In this document: piece by piece, positions 15,182-22,241 of the stretch
Position numbering within the stretch: the first letter of the stretch is position 1
Layout: every line of letters starts with the position of its first letter
IMG/VR virus record: IMGVR_UViG_3300031539_000177
Location: 1 to 32,498 of that record
Length of the DNA stretch: 32,498 bases
Strand: one strand, 5' to 3'
DNA from: a virus
Made by a program: the position numbers and the translations under genes
Notes under the pieces: model-generated
Database searches by the model: none
What the model was told of the DNA's origin: nothing
The model's input: only the letters and a program-made list of their open reading frames with translations

Positions 15182-15825
15182 TAGGCATCAGCTCCACATT
15201 CAACGACAAAAGCTATTTCGCTATTATTTATCGTAACTGTATCCTCAAGGAAAACAAACTTACCAAGATGAGTAAGTTTGCCGGTTGTTGGGTCTGTTAC
15301 AGAAAGTGTAGTTTGCGCTGCCGCTTCCTGTGCTGCAAAGTCGGATTTAACAGCTACGGCAGCATATGCCAGTACGTTAACTTTTGTTATTGTTACCCAT
15401 TCGTCAACAGAATCTTCTTTCCTGCCCTGAACAATAACTTCAATGCCGGTTGTGTTTGCAGTTACCGAAGATTGACATACATCAACAGCAATAATTGAGT
15501 CCCATGAAGCACTTGTATCAAAAGCCGAACTCTCGGCAACGGCTGGCGGTGTTAATGCCAACCAAGCATCCTCTTGATTAGCTGTTTTCGTAGGTGTCGT
15601 AATTGATGTTGTCCTCAATAACTTAGTTCGATAATGAACTCTACCACCATCAGGGTCGTAAGCTCCGTTATAGATTACCCTTGCTGCCTTATATACAAGT
15701 GGTATGTGAAACTGGTTGCTATATACAGACGAGTTCGTTGCATGGTCTTGGGTATAAATGTCAGAAGTTGTTTCCTTCTGGTGCATAATCCCATCTAAAA
15801 TTAAAATTGTATCTACCGCTGCCAT
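15181..15825 (-). CDS. Hypothetical virion structural protein
   Basis: 214 residues with AAGGAG 8 bases upstream and TAATG junctions on both sides, between the sugar-gene block and the LamG adhesin. The sequence is beta-rich, with alternating hydrophobic residues and many Thr, Ser and Val (HIPLVYKAARVIYNGAYD, IIAVDVCQSSVTANTTGIEV, AFVVECGAD). Such composition and position suit a small tail or decoration protein. I recognise no family. It has no signal peptide or membrane segment. Confidence 0.6.
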   Translation of the reverse strand: MAAVDTILILDGIMHQKETTSDIYTQDHATNSSVYSNQFHIPLVYKAARVIYNGAYDPDGGRVHYRTKLLRTTSITTPTKTANQEDAWLALTPPAVAESSAFDTSASWDSIIAVDVCQSSVTANTTGIEVIVQGRKEDSVDEWVTITKVNVLAYAAVAVKSDFAAQEAAAQTTLSVTDPTTGKLTHLGKFVFLEDTVTINNSEIAFVVECGADA

Positions 15826-17432
15826 TATTTAATCTCCTTCAAGAATTCATTGAATCTGTCTTTTGTTTTACCCCATCCGGGTATCTCGTCCGCCATTAGC
15901 CAGCCCTGACAAGACTTCGGACTTCTGAACTGGTCTTGCCTGAACCTGTTGGCGGTCAGGTTATATGCGTGTCGAATATCTATATTCGGGAATTGAGACT
16001 CCCAAGAAACCGCTTTGTAGTTATCAATGCCCCTCGGAAAAGCGTGTGTGCCAGGTTCGTATCCTATCTTGTAGTCGTGACCATTGTTGCCGACCCTCTC
16101 AATTCTTTTGCGATAATGTTCTACGAGTAACTCTCGATAGGCACATAAACCTGAAGTCTGCTGGGTATAGTAATAAAGTGCCTGTCCGTCACTCTCCCGC
16201 AACTTCCAAGTGTTAGTATTGTAATAATAGACATCTTTCAAATCCGGCGTGAAATCGAAATGGGTAGGATGGTATAACATATCGTGTTCGACCAGAAAGG
16301 CAATGTCCGTATCCAGAGCCTCCAGACCGGCAAGAATCTGCTTGAACATTGTTACACGACCTCTAATGTCCGGCAGTACGATGTTCGTACCGAAATCAAT
16401 GGGATACAACGAAACGGATACGATAGGGAATCCCATATTATTAAGGAGCTTGCGATTGACTTGAACTATCTGCTCGGAAGCCCTGTTATCGGTATAGTAC
16501 ACCAAACCTTTAGATAAATCCTGACGTGCCTGCCACGTAGGAACGGGAGCAAACTTATCTATGAGCCATTGAAACTTTCGCTTCTGCAAAGGCCACTTGT
16601 TATTTTTCCAGAGGTCACGCGAATACTGACGTGCCTTCTCCTGTTCTGAACCGTGTATCTTATAAGGAAAGCCAAACGGCCCCGTAGTACGGAACATATG
16701 GGCGAACCAAGTTTTTTTATTGACTACATGCCTGCCGCCAGACAACCAAGCCTTACAAGCGATTTCAGCGCCGACTTGTCCCCAACTGCCGTGCTTTTCA
16801 TCGAGGCCGCCTAACTCTAAGAACCTCTTTCTATGTTGAAACCAGCACGCCCCCTGACCATTCATAACGTCAACTATGTCACCTTTAGCCTCCGGCCTCT
16901 CTCCATAACTGCCCCAATACTGAACCCTCAAGTCTTTATCGAGGCACATAAAATCTGTTTTTCTGCTCTTGCGAATCTTCCAGATATATTTCATCTTTAG
17001 AGGAAACTGGCAGTTCGGGCATTTGTTCTCTTTTTTGAGTCCGAATTTGTCCTGATAGAAGTTATGCCCGTTCTCGCAGACCCAATCAAAGACGTGAAGA
17101 TTATACATTCGGGGAAGAACAGTCCAGTCGTACTCACAGTCGGCCATTAACTTAACGTCAAAACCTTCATCGAGCATTGAATGAGCATCCGTTTTGAGAA
17201 TGTATTTAGCCCGGCTTAGATTTGCAGCTTCGTTGACGGCAGCCCTTTGGCCTATTGGTGTGGTATGGTGGATTATGGTTACGCGGGGGTCATCTTTTAT
17301 CTGTGGTTCAGGCCAGTAATCCTGAATGACAGCGATAATCTCCGTGTCCGCCTTAATTGCAGACAGAATCTTCTCGATAGTTCCGGCAAGGAACATCTCA
17401 TTACGTGCTGGTATTATTACTGATACATCCAT
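15825..17432 (-). CDS. Two-domain GT-A glycosyltransferase with a zinc-ribbon insertion
   Basis: 535 residues. Residues 1-300 are a family 2 glycosyltransferase: VSVIIPARNE, IIAVIQDYW, IKDDPRV and the DxH at 82-84 (TDAHS) where DxD is usual. An inserted zinc ribbon follows (C119, H123, C138, C141), then QGACWFQHR and AWLSGGRHVVNKKTWFAH. It is a clear paralog of the gene at 19495-20361. Residues about 305-535 form a second domain starting KGLVYYTDNR with LVEHDMLYHP, possibly another nucleotide-sugar domain. It ends GWGKTKDRF. The start is the ATG at 17432; a better Shine-Dalgarno (GAAAGGG) serves an out-of-frame ATG at 17445. Its stop forms TAATG with a structural gene. The donor sugar and target are unknown. 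Confidence 0.85.
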   Translation of the reverse strand: MDVSVIIPARNEMFLAGTIEKILSAIKADTEIIAVIQDYWPEPQIKDDPRVTIIHHTTPIGQRAAVNEAANLSRAKYILKTDAHSMLDEGFDVKLMADCEYDWTVLPRMYNLHVFDWVCENGHNFYQDKFGLKKENKCPNCQFPLKMKYIWKIRKSRKTDFMCLDKDLRVQYWGSYGERPEAKGDIVDVMNGQGACWFQHRKRFLELGGLDEKHGSWGQVGAEIACKAWLSGGRHVVNKKTWFAHMFRTTGPFGFPYKIHGSEQEKARQYSRDLWKNNKWPLQKRKFQWLIDKFAPVPTWQARQDLSKGLVYYTDNRASEQIVQVNRKLLNNMGFPIVSVSLYPIDFGTNIVLPDIRGRVTMFKQILAGLEALDTDIAFLVEHDMLYHPTHFDFTPDLKDVYYYNTNTWKLRESDGQALYYYTQQTSGLCAYRELLVEHYRKRIERVGNNGHDYKIGYEPGTHAFPRGIDNYKAVSWESQFPNIDIRHAYNLTANRFRQDQFRSPKSCQGWLMADEIPGWGKTKDRFNEFLKEIK

Positions 17433-17463
17433 TTATCATTTTCATTTTTTCCCTTTCAAGGAA

Positions 17464-18138
17464 TCAAGTTTTGCCCCAGCCATCGGGGTTTGCCACTAAC
17501 AATTTATTCTCTCTGTTCTCGATAAAATATTTCATCATAAGATTGTGCATTTTCTGTTTTGGTATTTTTAGTCGGTATCCTGATTCTTTTTTTACATCAG
17601 GAGTATAGACCGCAGGAATCAATGAACGTGAGTATATCTTATGTTTTGTCCCCCTGCGGCGAAGCCTTTCCACTAACTCCTTATCTTCAGGGCCGTAGAA
17701 CTCGAATCTTTCATCGAATCCACCAGCGTCAATAAATTCCTCTTTTTGAATAACCAAAAGTGAATCCCAAGGGCCGGGTATCATCCAGACCGCTCCTGCA
17801 TCTATCAAAACCCTTATCACATGAAAGAAGTATCCAGACGGCAGGTTATCCGCATTGGCCAAAACAAGATATTCTCCACTTGCGGCCAATGCTGAGAGGT
17901 TTCTTGCTTTCGCCATGTGGTAGTATTTATGTCCCGTATGCTTTACATATACTATGTTGTTACCGTCTTTGAGTTGCGGCAGGGTCTTGGCATATTCCTC
18001 CAAACCGTCATCTGAATCATAGTCCAATATAACAATCTCCACCGGCGGACTCCTCTTCGCCGCCGCAATTACCGCTACCAGCGATTGCTTCAAGTCGTCT
18101 ATCCTGTTCCTAATTGGTATGCAATAACTTATTACCAT
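17464..18138 (-). CDS. Family 2 GT-A glycosyltransferase
   Basis: 224 residues. The N-terminus VISYCIPIRNR and VEIVILDYDSDDG are the nucleotide-binding strands. KARNLSALAASGEYLVLANADN carries the metal-binding DxD position as NADN (95-98). GGFDERFEFYGPEDKEL (139-155) is the acceptor-side motif seen in galactosyl and N-acetylgalactosaminyl transferases of the GT2/GT7-C type. The C-terminus ends PDGWGKT, similar to the end of the next gene product. It overlaps the methyltransferase-like gene by 7 bases. Cytoplasmic, no membrane segment. Likely transfers a hexose or HexNAc, substrate unknown. Confidence 0.85.
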   Translation of the reverse strand: MVISYCIPIRNRIDDLKQSLVAVIAAAKRSPPVEIVILDYDSDDGLEEYAKTLPQLKDGNNIVYVKHTGHKYYHMAKARNLSALAASGEYLVLANADNLPSGYFFHVIRVLIDAGAVWMIPGPWDSLLVIQKEEFIDAGGFDERFEFYGPEDKELVERLRRRGTKHKIYSRSLIPAVYTPDVKKESGYRLKIPKQKMHNLMMKYFIENRENKLLVANPDGWGKT

Positions 18139-18626
18139 AGTCCTATCTTATTAACGTCCACAAAATTACTTAATACCTTCGTTCTGGGTCTGGTTAAGAA
18201 TTGATAACTATATTTATAGAGTGGATATGTTTCTTTATAATGATAATATCTTTCGTCTCTACCACAGGTATCGTGTATTATTACAAACTTTGCATAATCG
18301 GCCACTCTGCGAGCTTCTATGTTGCGCCTATTCCATTCATGGTCTATAAAGACAACGTCCCAAGGCTTTTCAATATCTATCTTGTCCCAGTCCTCTACGT
18401 AATTAACAATATGAAATTCACACACATATTGCGTGGCTATCTTGTAATAATTTATGTTACTGTCATAAGATACAAGTCTTCTCTTATCTGGAACGCACAA
18501 CCAATGCAAAACCGGCGTACTGAACAATCCTGTACCACATTCCAGAACATCACCTGTAGTCTCAATTATCATCCTTATCAACAATGGTAAATGTGAGCTA
18601 AAACGAATATGTTGTTCTGGTCTCAC
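18132..18626 (-). CDS. Class I methyltransferase-like Rossmann protein
   Basis: 164 residues from GTG at 18626, preceded by a perfect AAGGAGG and overlapping the previous stop as GTGA. VLECGTGLFSTP (27-38) is the SAM-binding glycine loop, LVSYDSN (51-57) the acidic second strand, DVVFIDHEWNRR (90-101) the motif IV region and VIIHDT (115-120) the next strand. This 'GTG.FST ... IDHE ... HDT' pattern is found in a group of small methyltransferase-like proteins beside glycan genes. It may methylate a sugar added by the neighbours, capping the glycan. Activity is inferred from the fold only. Confidence 0.7.
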   Translation of the reverse strand: MRPEQHIRFSSHLPLLIRMIIETTGDVLECGTGLFSTPVLHWLCVPDKRRLVSYDSNINYYKIATQYVCEFHIVNYVEDWDKIDIEKPWDVVFIDHEWNRRNIEARRVADYAKFVIIHDTCGRDERYYHYKETYPLYKYSYQFLTRPRTKVLSNFVDVNKIGLW

Positions 18627-19507
18627 GTTACCTCCTTGATAATTTCCATAATGGTATCAACAGCCTTGACGTGGTTGTGATGTTCCAGAACTATGTTCCT
18701 GTTCGTAATACCATCTTCGGGTTTGTATTGAGATATTAAACCCGTAAAGACTTTGGTTTTGCATTCAAGACTATAAGCCCTGCCTGAAAGATTATTCATT
18801 CGACTTCTTCGATAAGTATCTTTATTGATATAACCATCGCCACGTCTGCGGTCGAAGACTATCACAGGACGGCAACAGGCCATTGCCTCAAGTACCCCTC
18901 TGCCAAGAGATATGACTATATCCACTTCGTTTATATAGTCCTCTACGTTATATTTGGGATGTGAGGTGTAACCAAGGTGGCGGAACTCGATACCTATTAT
19001 TTTACACGCTTTTTGAATAGTTTCGTATGTCCGCCACCTTTTGAAGTTACTTAAAAATAATAACCGTTTAGGTTTTTCGCTGACAGGCTTTGTGCAATGA
19101 AATCTATCGGTGTCAATGAAGTTTCGTACTATTTGTACGTTTGTAATATCGTAAGAGGCTAAATTCAATAAGACTTCTTCACTGACTGCGATGTACTTAT
19201 CAATATGAATATCCACCGGCGGCTGTTCCAATTCAGGTAGTATTCCGTGCGAAGTGAATATCATCGGTGTATCAAGCCACTTGTTTCTCATCTCTCTCGC
19301 TAACGTGCTGTGTTGTGCGAGAATAACGTCCGGCCTTTCAGCCAATAACAACGATGATATGGTATTCATACGTGCCGCCAGTGCGCCACCTTCGGGACTA
19401 TAAACAACAACCTTATGACCTCTTGATACGAGCTGGTTATAAAGCGTTAGCGTATAGGTAGGAACGCCTGTATAATTCAAAAGAGCTGTACTTATCAAGA
19501 TGTCCAT
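18623..19507 (-). CDS. GT-B (family 4-like) glycosyltransferase
   Basis: 294 residues from ATG at 19507 (MDILIST). An in-frame ATG 5 codons upstream lacks a spaced Shine-Dalgarno. GVPTYTLTLYNQLVSRGHKVVVYSP is the N-terminal Rossmann start of GT-B enzymes; DVILAQHST and FTSHGILPE continue it. IDKYIAVSEEVLLNL is the helix before the hinge, NFIDTDRF the post-hinge loop, RLLFLSNF the C-domain start. SLGRGVLEAMACCRPVIVFD is the EX7E-type donor site with Glu retained. It is shorter than typical family 4 members (350-400), mainly in the C-terminal domain. It overlaps its upstream neighbour by 13 bases. Likely a cytoplasmic nucleotide-sugar transferase. Confidence 0.85.
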   Translation of the reverse strand: MDILISTALLNYTGVPTYTLTLYNQLVSRGHKVVVYSPEGGALAARMNTISSLLLAERPDVILAQHSTLAREMRNKWLDTPMIFTSHGILPELEQPPVDIHIDKYIAVSEEVLLNLASYDITNVQIVRNFIDTDRFHCTKPVSEKPKRLLFLSNFKRWRTYETIQKACKIIGIEFRHLGYTSHPKYNVEDYINEVDIVISLGRGVLEAMACCRPVIVFDRRRGDGYINKDTYRRSRMNNLSGRAYSLECKTKVFTGLISQYKPEDGITNRNIVLEHHNHVKAVDTIMEIIKEVT

Positions 19508-20361
19508 TCGTATTTTTCCCATCCTGGTACTGGCGCAAAATGGTCAATGAGCCATTTGAAGTCTCTTATTTGGCCAGGCCACCTATTGTTCATCCAGTAA
19601 TCGACAATTCGTTCAGAACCTTGTTGTATTTCCTTTCGGGCCAAGTAATAGCCACGTCCGTACTGCTTGCCTTTGTGTAAATGTGCATACCAAGTCTTTT
19701 TATTGCGAATGACCCTCCCGCCAGATAACCATACCTTATTACCTAATTCCTGCGCTTCGCGTGTGAATGTGCCGCCAATCGTATCGTCCATACACCCTAT
19801 CTTGAAGTAATAGTCTCTGTGCATAAACCAGCAGGAACCCTGAAAGGTCATCAGGTCGTCTATTAAAACGTCTTTGCGATTCCTTTCTTCTTCGTACCCT
19901 CGCCAGATTACTCCGCTATACCCAGGCTCCCAATACCTTCCGTCTTCGGGCTTTTTCTTTATGGGCGGGATAATGTATAGATAATTTACTGTCTTACTAT
20001 CGTCGGGCTTTCTCTTCCATTTCTCAGCGTCCAGACTATACCTTGTAGGCACGGCCAGCCAGTCAGGTTCGCAATCCGCAGCAAGTTTAATATCAAAGCC
20101 CTTATCGAACGAACAGTGTCCGTCACACTTCATTATGTATTTGCCTTTAGCTATTCGGGCGGCCTCGTTTATGGCTTCACGCATACCGTGTCTTGTGTGA
20201 TGTATCAGAACAACGTGCGGGTCGTCCTTAATAGGTACTTTAGGCCAGTCACCATCAAGAACAGCTATAATCTCAATATCACCTTCGGCAGACTCTATCA
20301 GACCGTCTATGGTCGGCTGTAAGAACTGTTCATTGCACGAAGGTATAATTACCGATAGCAT
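19495..20361 (-). CDS. Family 2 GT-A glycosyltransferase, paralog of the two-domain enzyme
   Basis: 288 residues, GGGAG Shine-Dalgarno and TAATG junction with the tail gatekeeper gene. LSVIIPSCNEQF, IIAVLDGDWP and IKDDPHV form the nucleotide-binding half. KCDGHC (78-83) gives a DxH in place of DxD, as in the paralog at 15825-17432. FQGSCWFMHRDY, KVWLSGGRVIRNKKTWYAH and DFKWLIDHFAPVPGWEKYEW follow in the same order as there, but with no zinc ribbon and no second domain. The first of five sugar genes, so it couples the cassette to the tail operon. Confidence 0.9.
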   Translation of the reverse strand: MLSVIIPSCNEQFLQPTIDGLIESAEGDIEIIAVLDGDWPKVPIKDDPHVVLIHHTRHGMREAINEAARIAKGKYIMKCDGHCSFDKGFDIKLAADCEPDWLAVPTRYSLDAEKWKRKPDDSKTVNYLYIIPPIKKKPEDGRYWEPGYSGVIWRGYEEERNRKDVLIDDLMTFQGSCWFMHRDYYFKIGCMDDTIGGTFTREAQELGNKVWLSGGRVIRNKKTWYAHLHKGKQYGRGYYLARKEIQQGSERIVDYWMNNRWPGQIRDFKWLIDHFAPVPGWEKYEWTS

Positions 20362-21161
20362 TAAGAACTCCCTAACTTGGTCGGGTCTCTCGATGTTCTA
20401 AATGCGGCAAGCCATGTATTGTAATCGAAAAGACCCTTAGTGTTCTGCTCCTGCCTGTCCATTGCCCTGACCTTTGACATTAAGCCTGGTTTCCTTGCAG
20501 TACCATAAAGTTCATCTTTGAGAAGGACGTACATTTCCTTGTCCTGCGTAATTGGCATACATAACTTAACGGCAAGTGATAGGACAAGGACTTCGATGAA
20601 AAGCGGGTCGAATGATGCAACGGTCTCTACTTTTTTGGTATAGACATAATCTACCGAAGTCTCTCTGGTGTAATACTTAGTCCCTTCGATTATAAAGGAA
20701 TACACGGAACGGTGAGCATCATTGTCATCGTAAGTGTACCTGCTCGCCAAAAAGTCGGCCGGCAAAGACCACATAAAGTCCCACTCATTAACAGGAGTAT
20801 AATCAACCGCTGTGAGCGTAGTCCAATAAGTAGCTTCAACAACGCCGGTTCCAGGCTCATCGTCCAAGTCGCCGGAAGTATGAGCAAGCAGACATTTATA
20901 CCAGACAGAATCATTCGATACGTACTGGTCGGTTGTGTAAGCCGTAGCCGTCACCCAAGACGAAGCAAGCCTTATCCTTGCCCCTGCGAACCGCCACCAG
21001 TAAGACCTTAACAGAGCATCTCTGGTCTGTTCGTAATGAAGGTTACACTTAACGGCTGTAGGGTCGGTATCGGCTGTAATCAGAGCGACCGTTACTGTCT
21101 TATGGCCTATTCTGCCCAAGGCCATATTACACAAATCCGTCTTCGTTGTAGGCGAAGCCAT
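20361..21161 (-). CDS. Tail tubular protein A-like gatekeeper with inserted carbohydrate-binding module
   Basis: 266 residues, AAGGAG 6 bases upstream. TKTDLCNMALGRIGHKTV and YEQTRDALLRSYWWRFAGARIRLA at the N-terminus and EWDFMWSLPADFLASRY with FDPLFIEVLVLSLAVKLCMPIT later are the marks of the T7 gp11-like adaptor that joins portal and nozzle. Between them (about residues 68-115) is an extra module, WVTATAYTTDQYVS...VWYKCLLAHTS...YW, matching the aromatic pattern of CBM5/12 (ChtBD3-like) chitin/cellulose-binding folds. A similar module occurs in the nozzle protein. T7 gp11 itself is about 196 residues, so the extra length fits the insertion. Confidence 0.85.
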   Translation of the reverse strand: MASPTTKTDLCNMALGRIGHKTVTVALITADTDPTAVKCNLHYEQTRDALLRSYWWRFAGARIRLASSWVTATAYTTDQYVSNDSVWYKCLLAHTSGDLDDEPGTGVVEATYWTTLTAVDYTPVNEWDFMWSLPADFLASRYTYDDNDAHRSVYSFIIEGTKYYTRETSVDYVYTKKVETVASFDPLFIEVLVLSLAVKLCMPITQDKEMYVLLKDELYGTARKPGLMSKVRAMDRQEQNTKGLFDYNTWLAAFRTSRDPTKLGSS

Positions 21162-21170
21162 AATATCTCC

Positions 21171-21548
21171 TTATGCCGGTGAATCAATGTATTCGATGTA
21201 AAGATGATACAGAACATCACTATCAGAATCGACATACATAGCAGTATTGGCTGTCAGAGAAATACCCCATTTGAAGTCCTTGCTGTAAATTATACCAGCA
21301 GCCTCTAACTGTACCGGCCCAAACAATGTAGTCGTAGCGCCATCGAGAATCGAAATTGACTGTGCGGTAAGTGTACCCACTGTAATATGTGTGAGTATTA
21401 ACTTTCGTCCATCACCAGGGGCAGCTACCAGTGACTCTGCAGTTGCAGAGTTGTTATCTGATACATTAAGAAAGTGACGTGTAGCCCCCAGCGGCAGGTC
21501 TTGTGATAAGTTTCTTAGTACACCTGTATTTGATGCTGCTAAAGCCAT
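21171..21548 (-). CDS. Small beta-rich virion protein
   Basis: 125 residues with AAGGAGAATAAATT directly before ATG. Beta-strand-like segments (GRKLILTHITVGTLTAQSISIL, YLYHLYIEYID type ending) and few charged residues suggest a compact jelly-roll or head-decoration protein. It sits between the capsid genes and the gatekeeper gene, where completion or decoration proteins are usual. I recognise no family. Confidence 0.6.
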   Translation of the reverse strand: MALAASNTGVLRNLSQDLPLGATRHFLNVSDNNSATAESLVAAPGDGRKLILTHITVGTLTAQSISILDGATTTLFGPVQLEAAGIIYSKDFKWGISLTANTAMYVDSDSDVLYHLYIEYIDSPA

Positions 21549-21560
21549 AATTTATTCTCC

Positions 21561-21857
21561 TTATGCTCCGTATTTAGCTTTTTTGAAGTGACCTTCGGGA
21601 TAATCCGCTTGGTCGCAGGTCGCCCTGGTTCTGTAAGCGCTAATAGCACCAGGCCATTCGACACTACTCCATTCAGAACCGAGAAGTAGATTAGCATCGG
21701 GAGTAGCATCGGTAATCTCCGTACTGTTTTCCCTTGCAAATCCTTCTGCCATTGCGTCCAAATCATCTTCATTCATCGAATCTACTGTTTTGAAACGATT
21801 GTTCTTGATGTAATGAACAAATGCCCAAAAAATATCATTTGTCGTTGCCGTTCCCAT
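21561..21857 (-). CDS. Hypothetical small protein in the head-tail region
   Basis: 98 residues, preceded by AGGAGAATAAATTATG, the same ribosome-site cassette as the next gene. The N-terminal half is helical (DIFWAFVHYIKNNRFKTVDS, NEDDLDAMAEGFAREN), the C-terminal half acidic and aromatic (LLLGSEWSSVEWPGAISAY). No family recognised. Its place between capsid and gatekeeper genes suggests a head-completion or accessory function, inferred only from position. Confidence 0.6.
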   Translation of the reverse strand: MGTATTNDIFWAFVHYIKNNRFKTVDSMNEDDLDAMAEGFARENSTEITDATPDANLLLGSEWSSVEWPGAISAYRTRATCDQADYPEGHFKKAKYGA

Positions 21858-21860
21858 AAT

Positions 21861-22088
21861 TTATTCTCCTATTAGTTTGCCGTTTTCGTCTCTCGGCCAT
21901 ATATTAAGTTTCTGTTCACCAAAAGGTACGGTGACCTGTATCTTTGTGGAATACGTAGGCTCACCGTACCTTGTGGTATATCCTGCTTTGGCATTTCTGC
22001 GCAAAACTTCCTCACGAACATTCTTCTCAGATTCAGTAACTGAAACAATGTCCATTTCAGCGTTTTTTGCTCGTTTAAGAATCTGCAC
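21861..22088 (-). CDS. Hypothetical small protein, GTG start or ATG 11 codons later
   Basis: 75 residues from GTG at 22088, with AAAGG 7 bases upstream; an ATG 11 codons later has only a weak site. Charged N-terminal helix (KRAKNAEMDIVSVTESEKNVREEVLRR), then a short Thr/Gln-rich strand region (TKIQVTVPFGEQKLNIWPRD). The start lies 14 bases inside the preceding small ORF in another frame, so translational coupling or a frameshifted fusion is possible. No family recognised. Confidence 0.5.
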   Translation of the reverse strand: MQILKRAKNAEMDIVSVTESEKNVREEVLRRNAKAGYTTRYGEPTYSTKIQVTVPFGEQKLNIWPRDENGKLIGE

Positions 22089-22173
22089 GTGCAGCCTTTT
22101 CTCTTTCTTCGACTCGCCTTTGCTGATATTCTTCTGCTGATTCTGTTTTCTCTGGTTCTTTTTCTTCTGCCAT
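22075..22173 (-). CDS. 32-residue charged ORF with a strong ribosome site
   Basis: AAGGAG with 8-9 bases to ATG at 22173. The product is MAEEKEPEKTESAEEYQQRR plus 12 more residues, nearly all Glu/Lys/Arg and helical. It ends TAA at 22075, inside the next gene. The ribosome site is the same cassette as on the neighbouring structural genes, so it is probably translated. It might be the N-terminal piece of the following protein if a ribosome shifted frame in the overlap. Confidence 0.5.
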   Translation of the reverse strand: MAEEKEPEKTESAEEYQQRRVEEREKAARADS

Positions 22174-22193
22174 AATAAATTCTCCTTAGTTAA

Positions 22194-22233
22194 GGGTTGG
22201 GGCCGGAAAGGAAAAAATGACCGACCCCTTCCC
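22194..22233 (-). other. Strong GC hairpin after the capsid-associated gene
   Basis: On the transcript, GGGGUCGG (22228-22221) pairs with CCGGCCCC (22206-22199), 8 bp with one G-U and a 14-base loop. A further GGG/CCC clamp lies beyond a two-base mismatch. There is no T-run after it, so it is more likely an RNA stability, processing or partial termination element than a full terminator. It separates the capsid genes from downstream genes. Confidence 0.6.
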
Positions 22234-22241
22234 AGTTAAAC

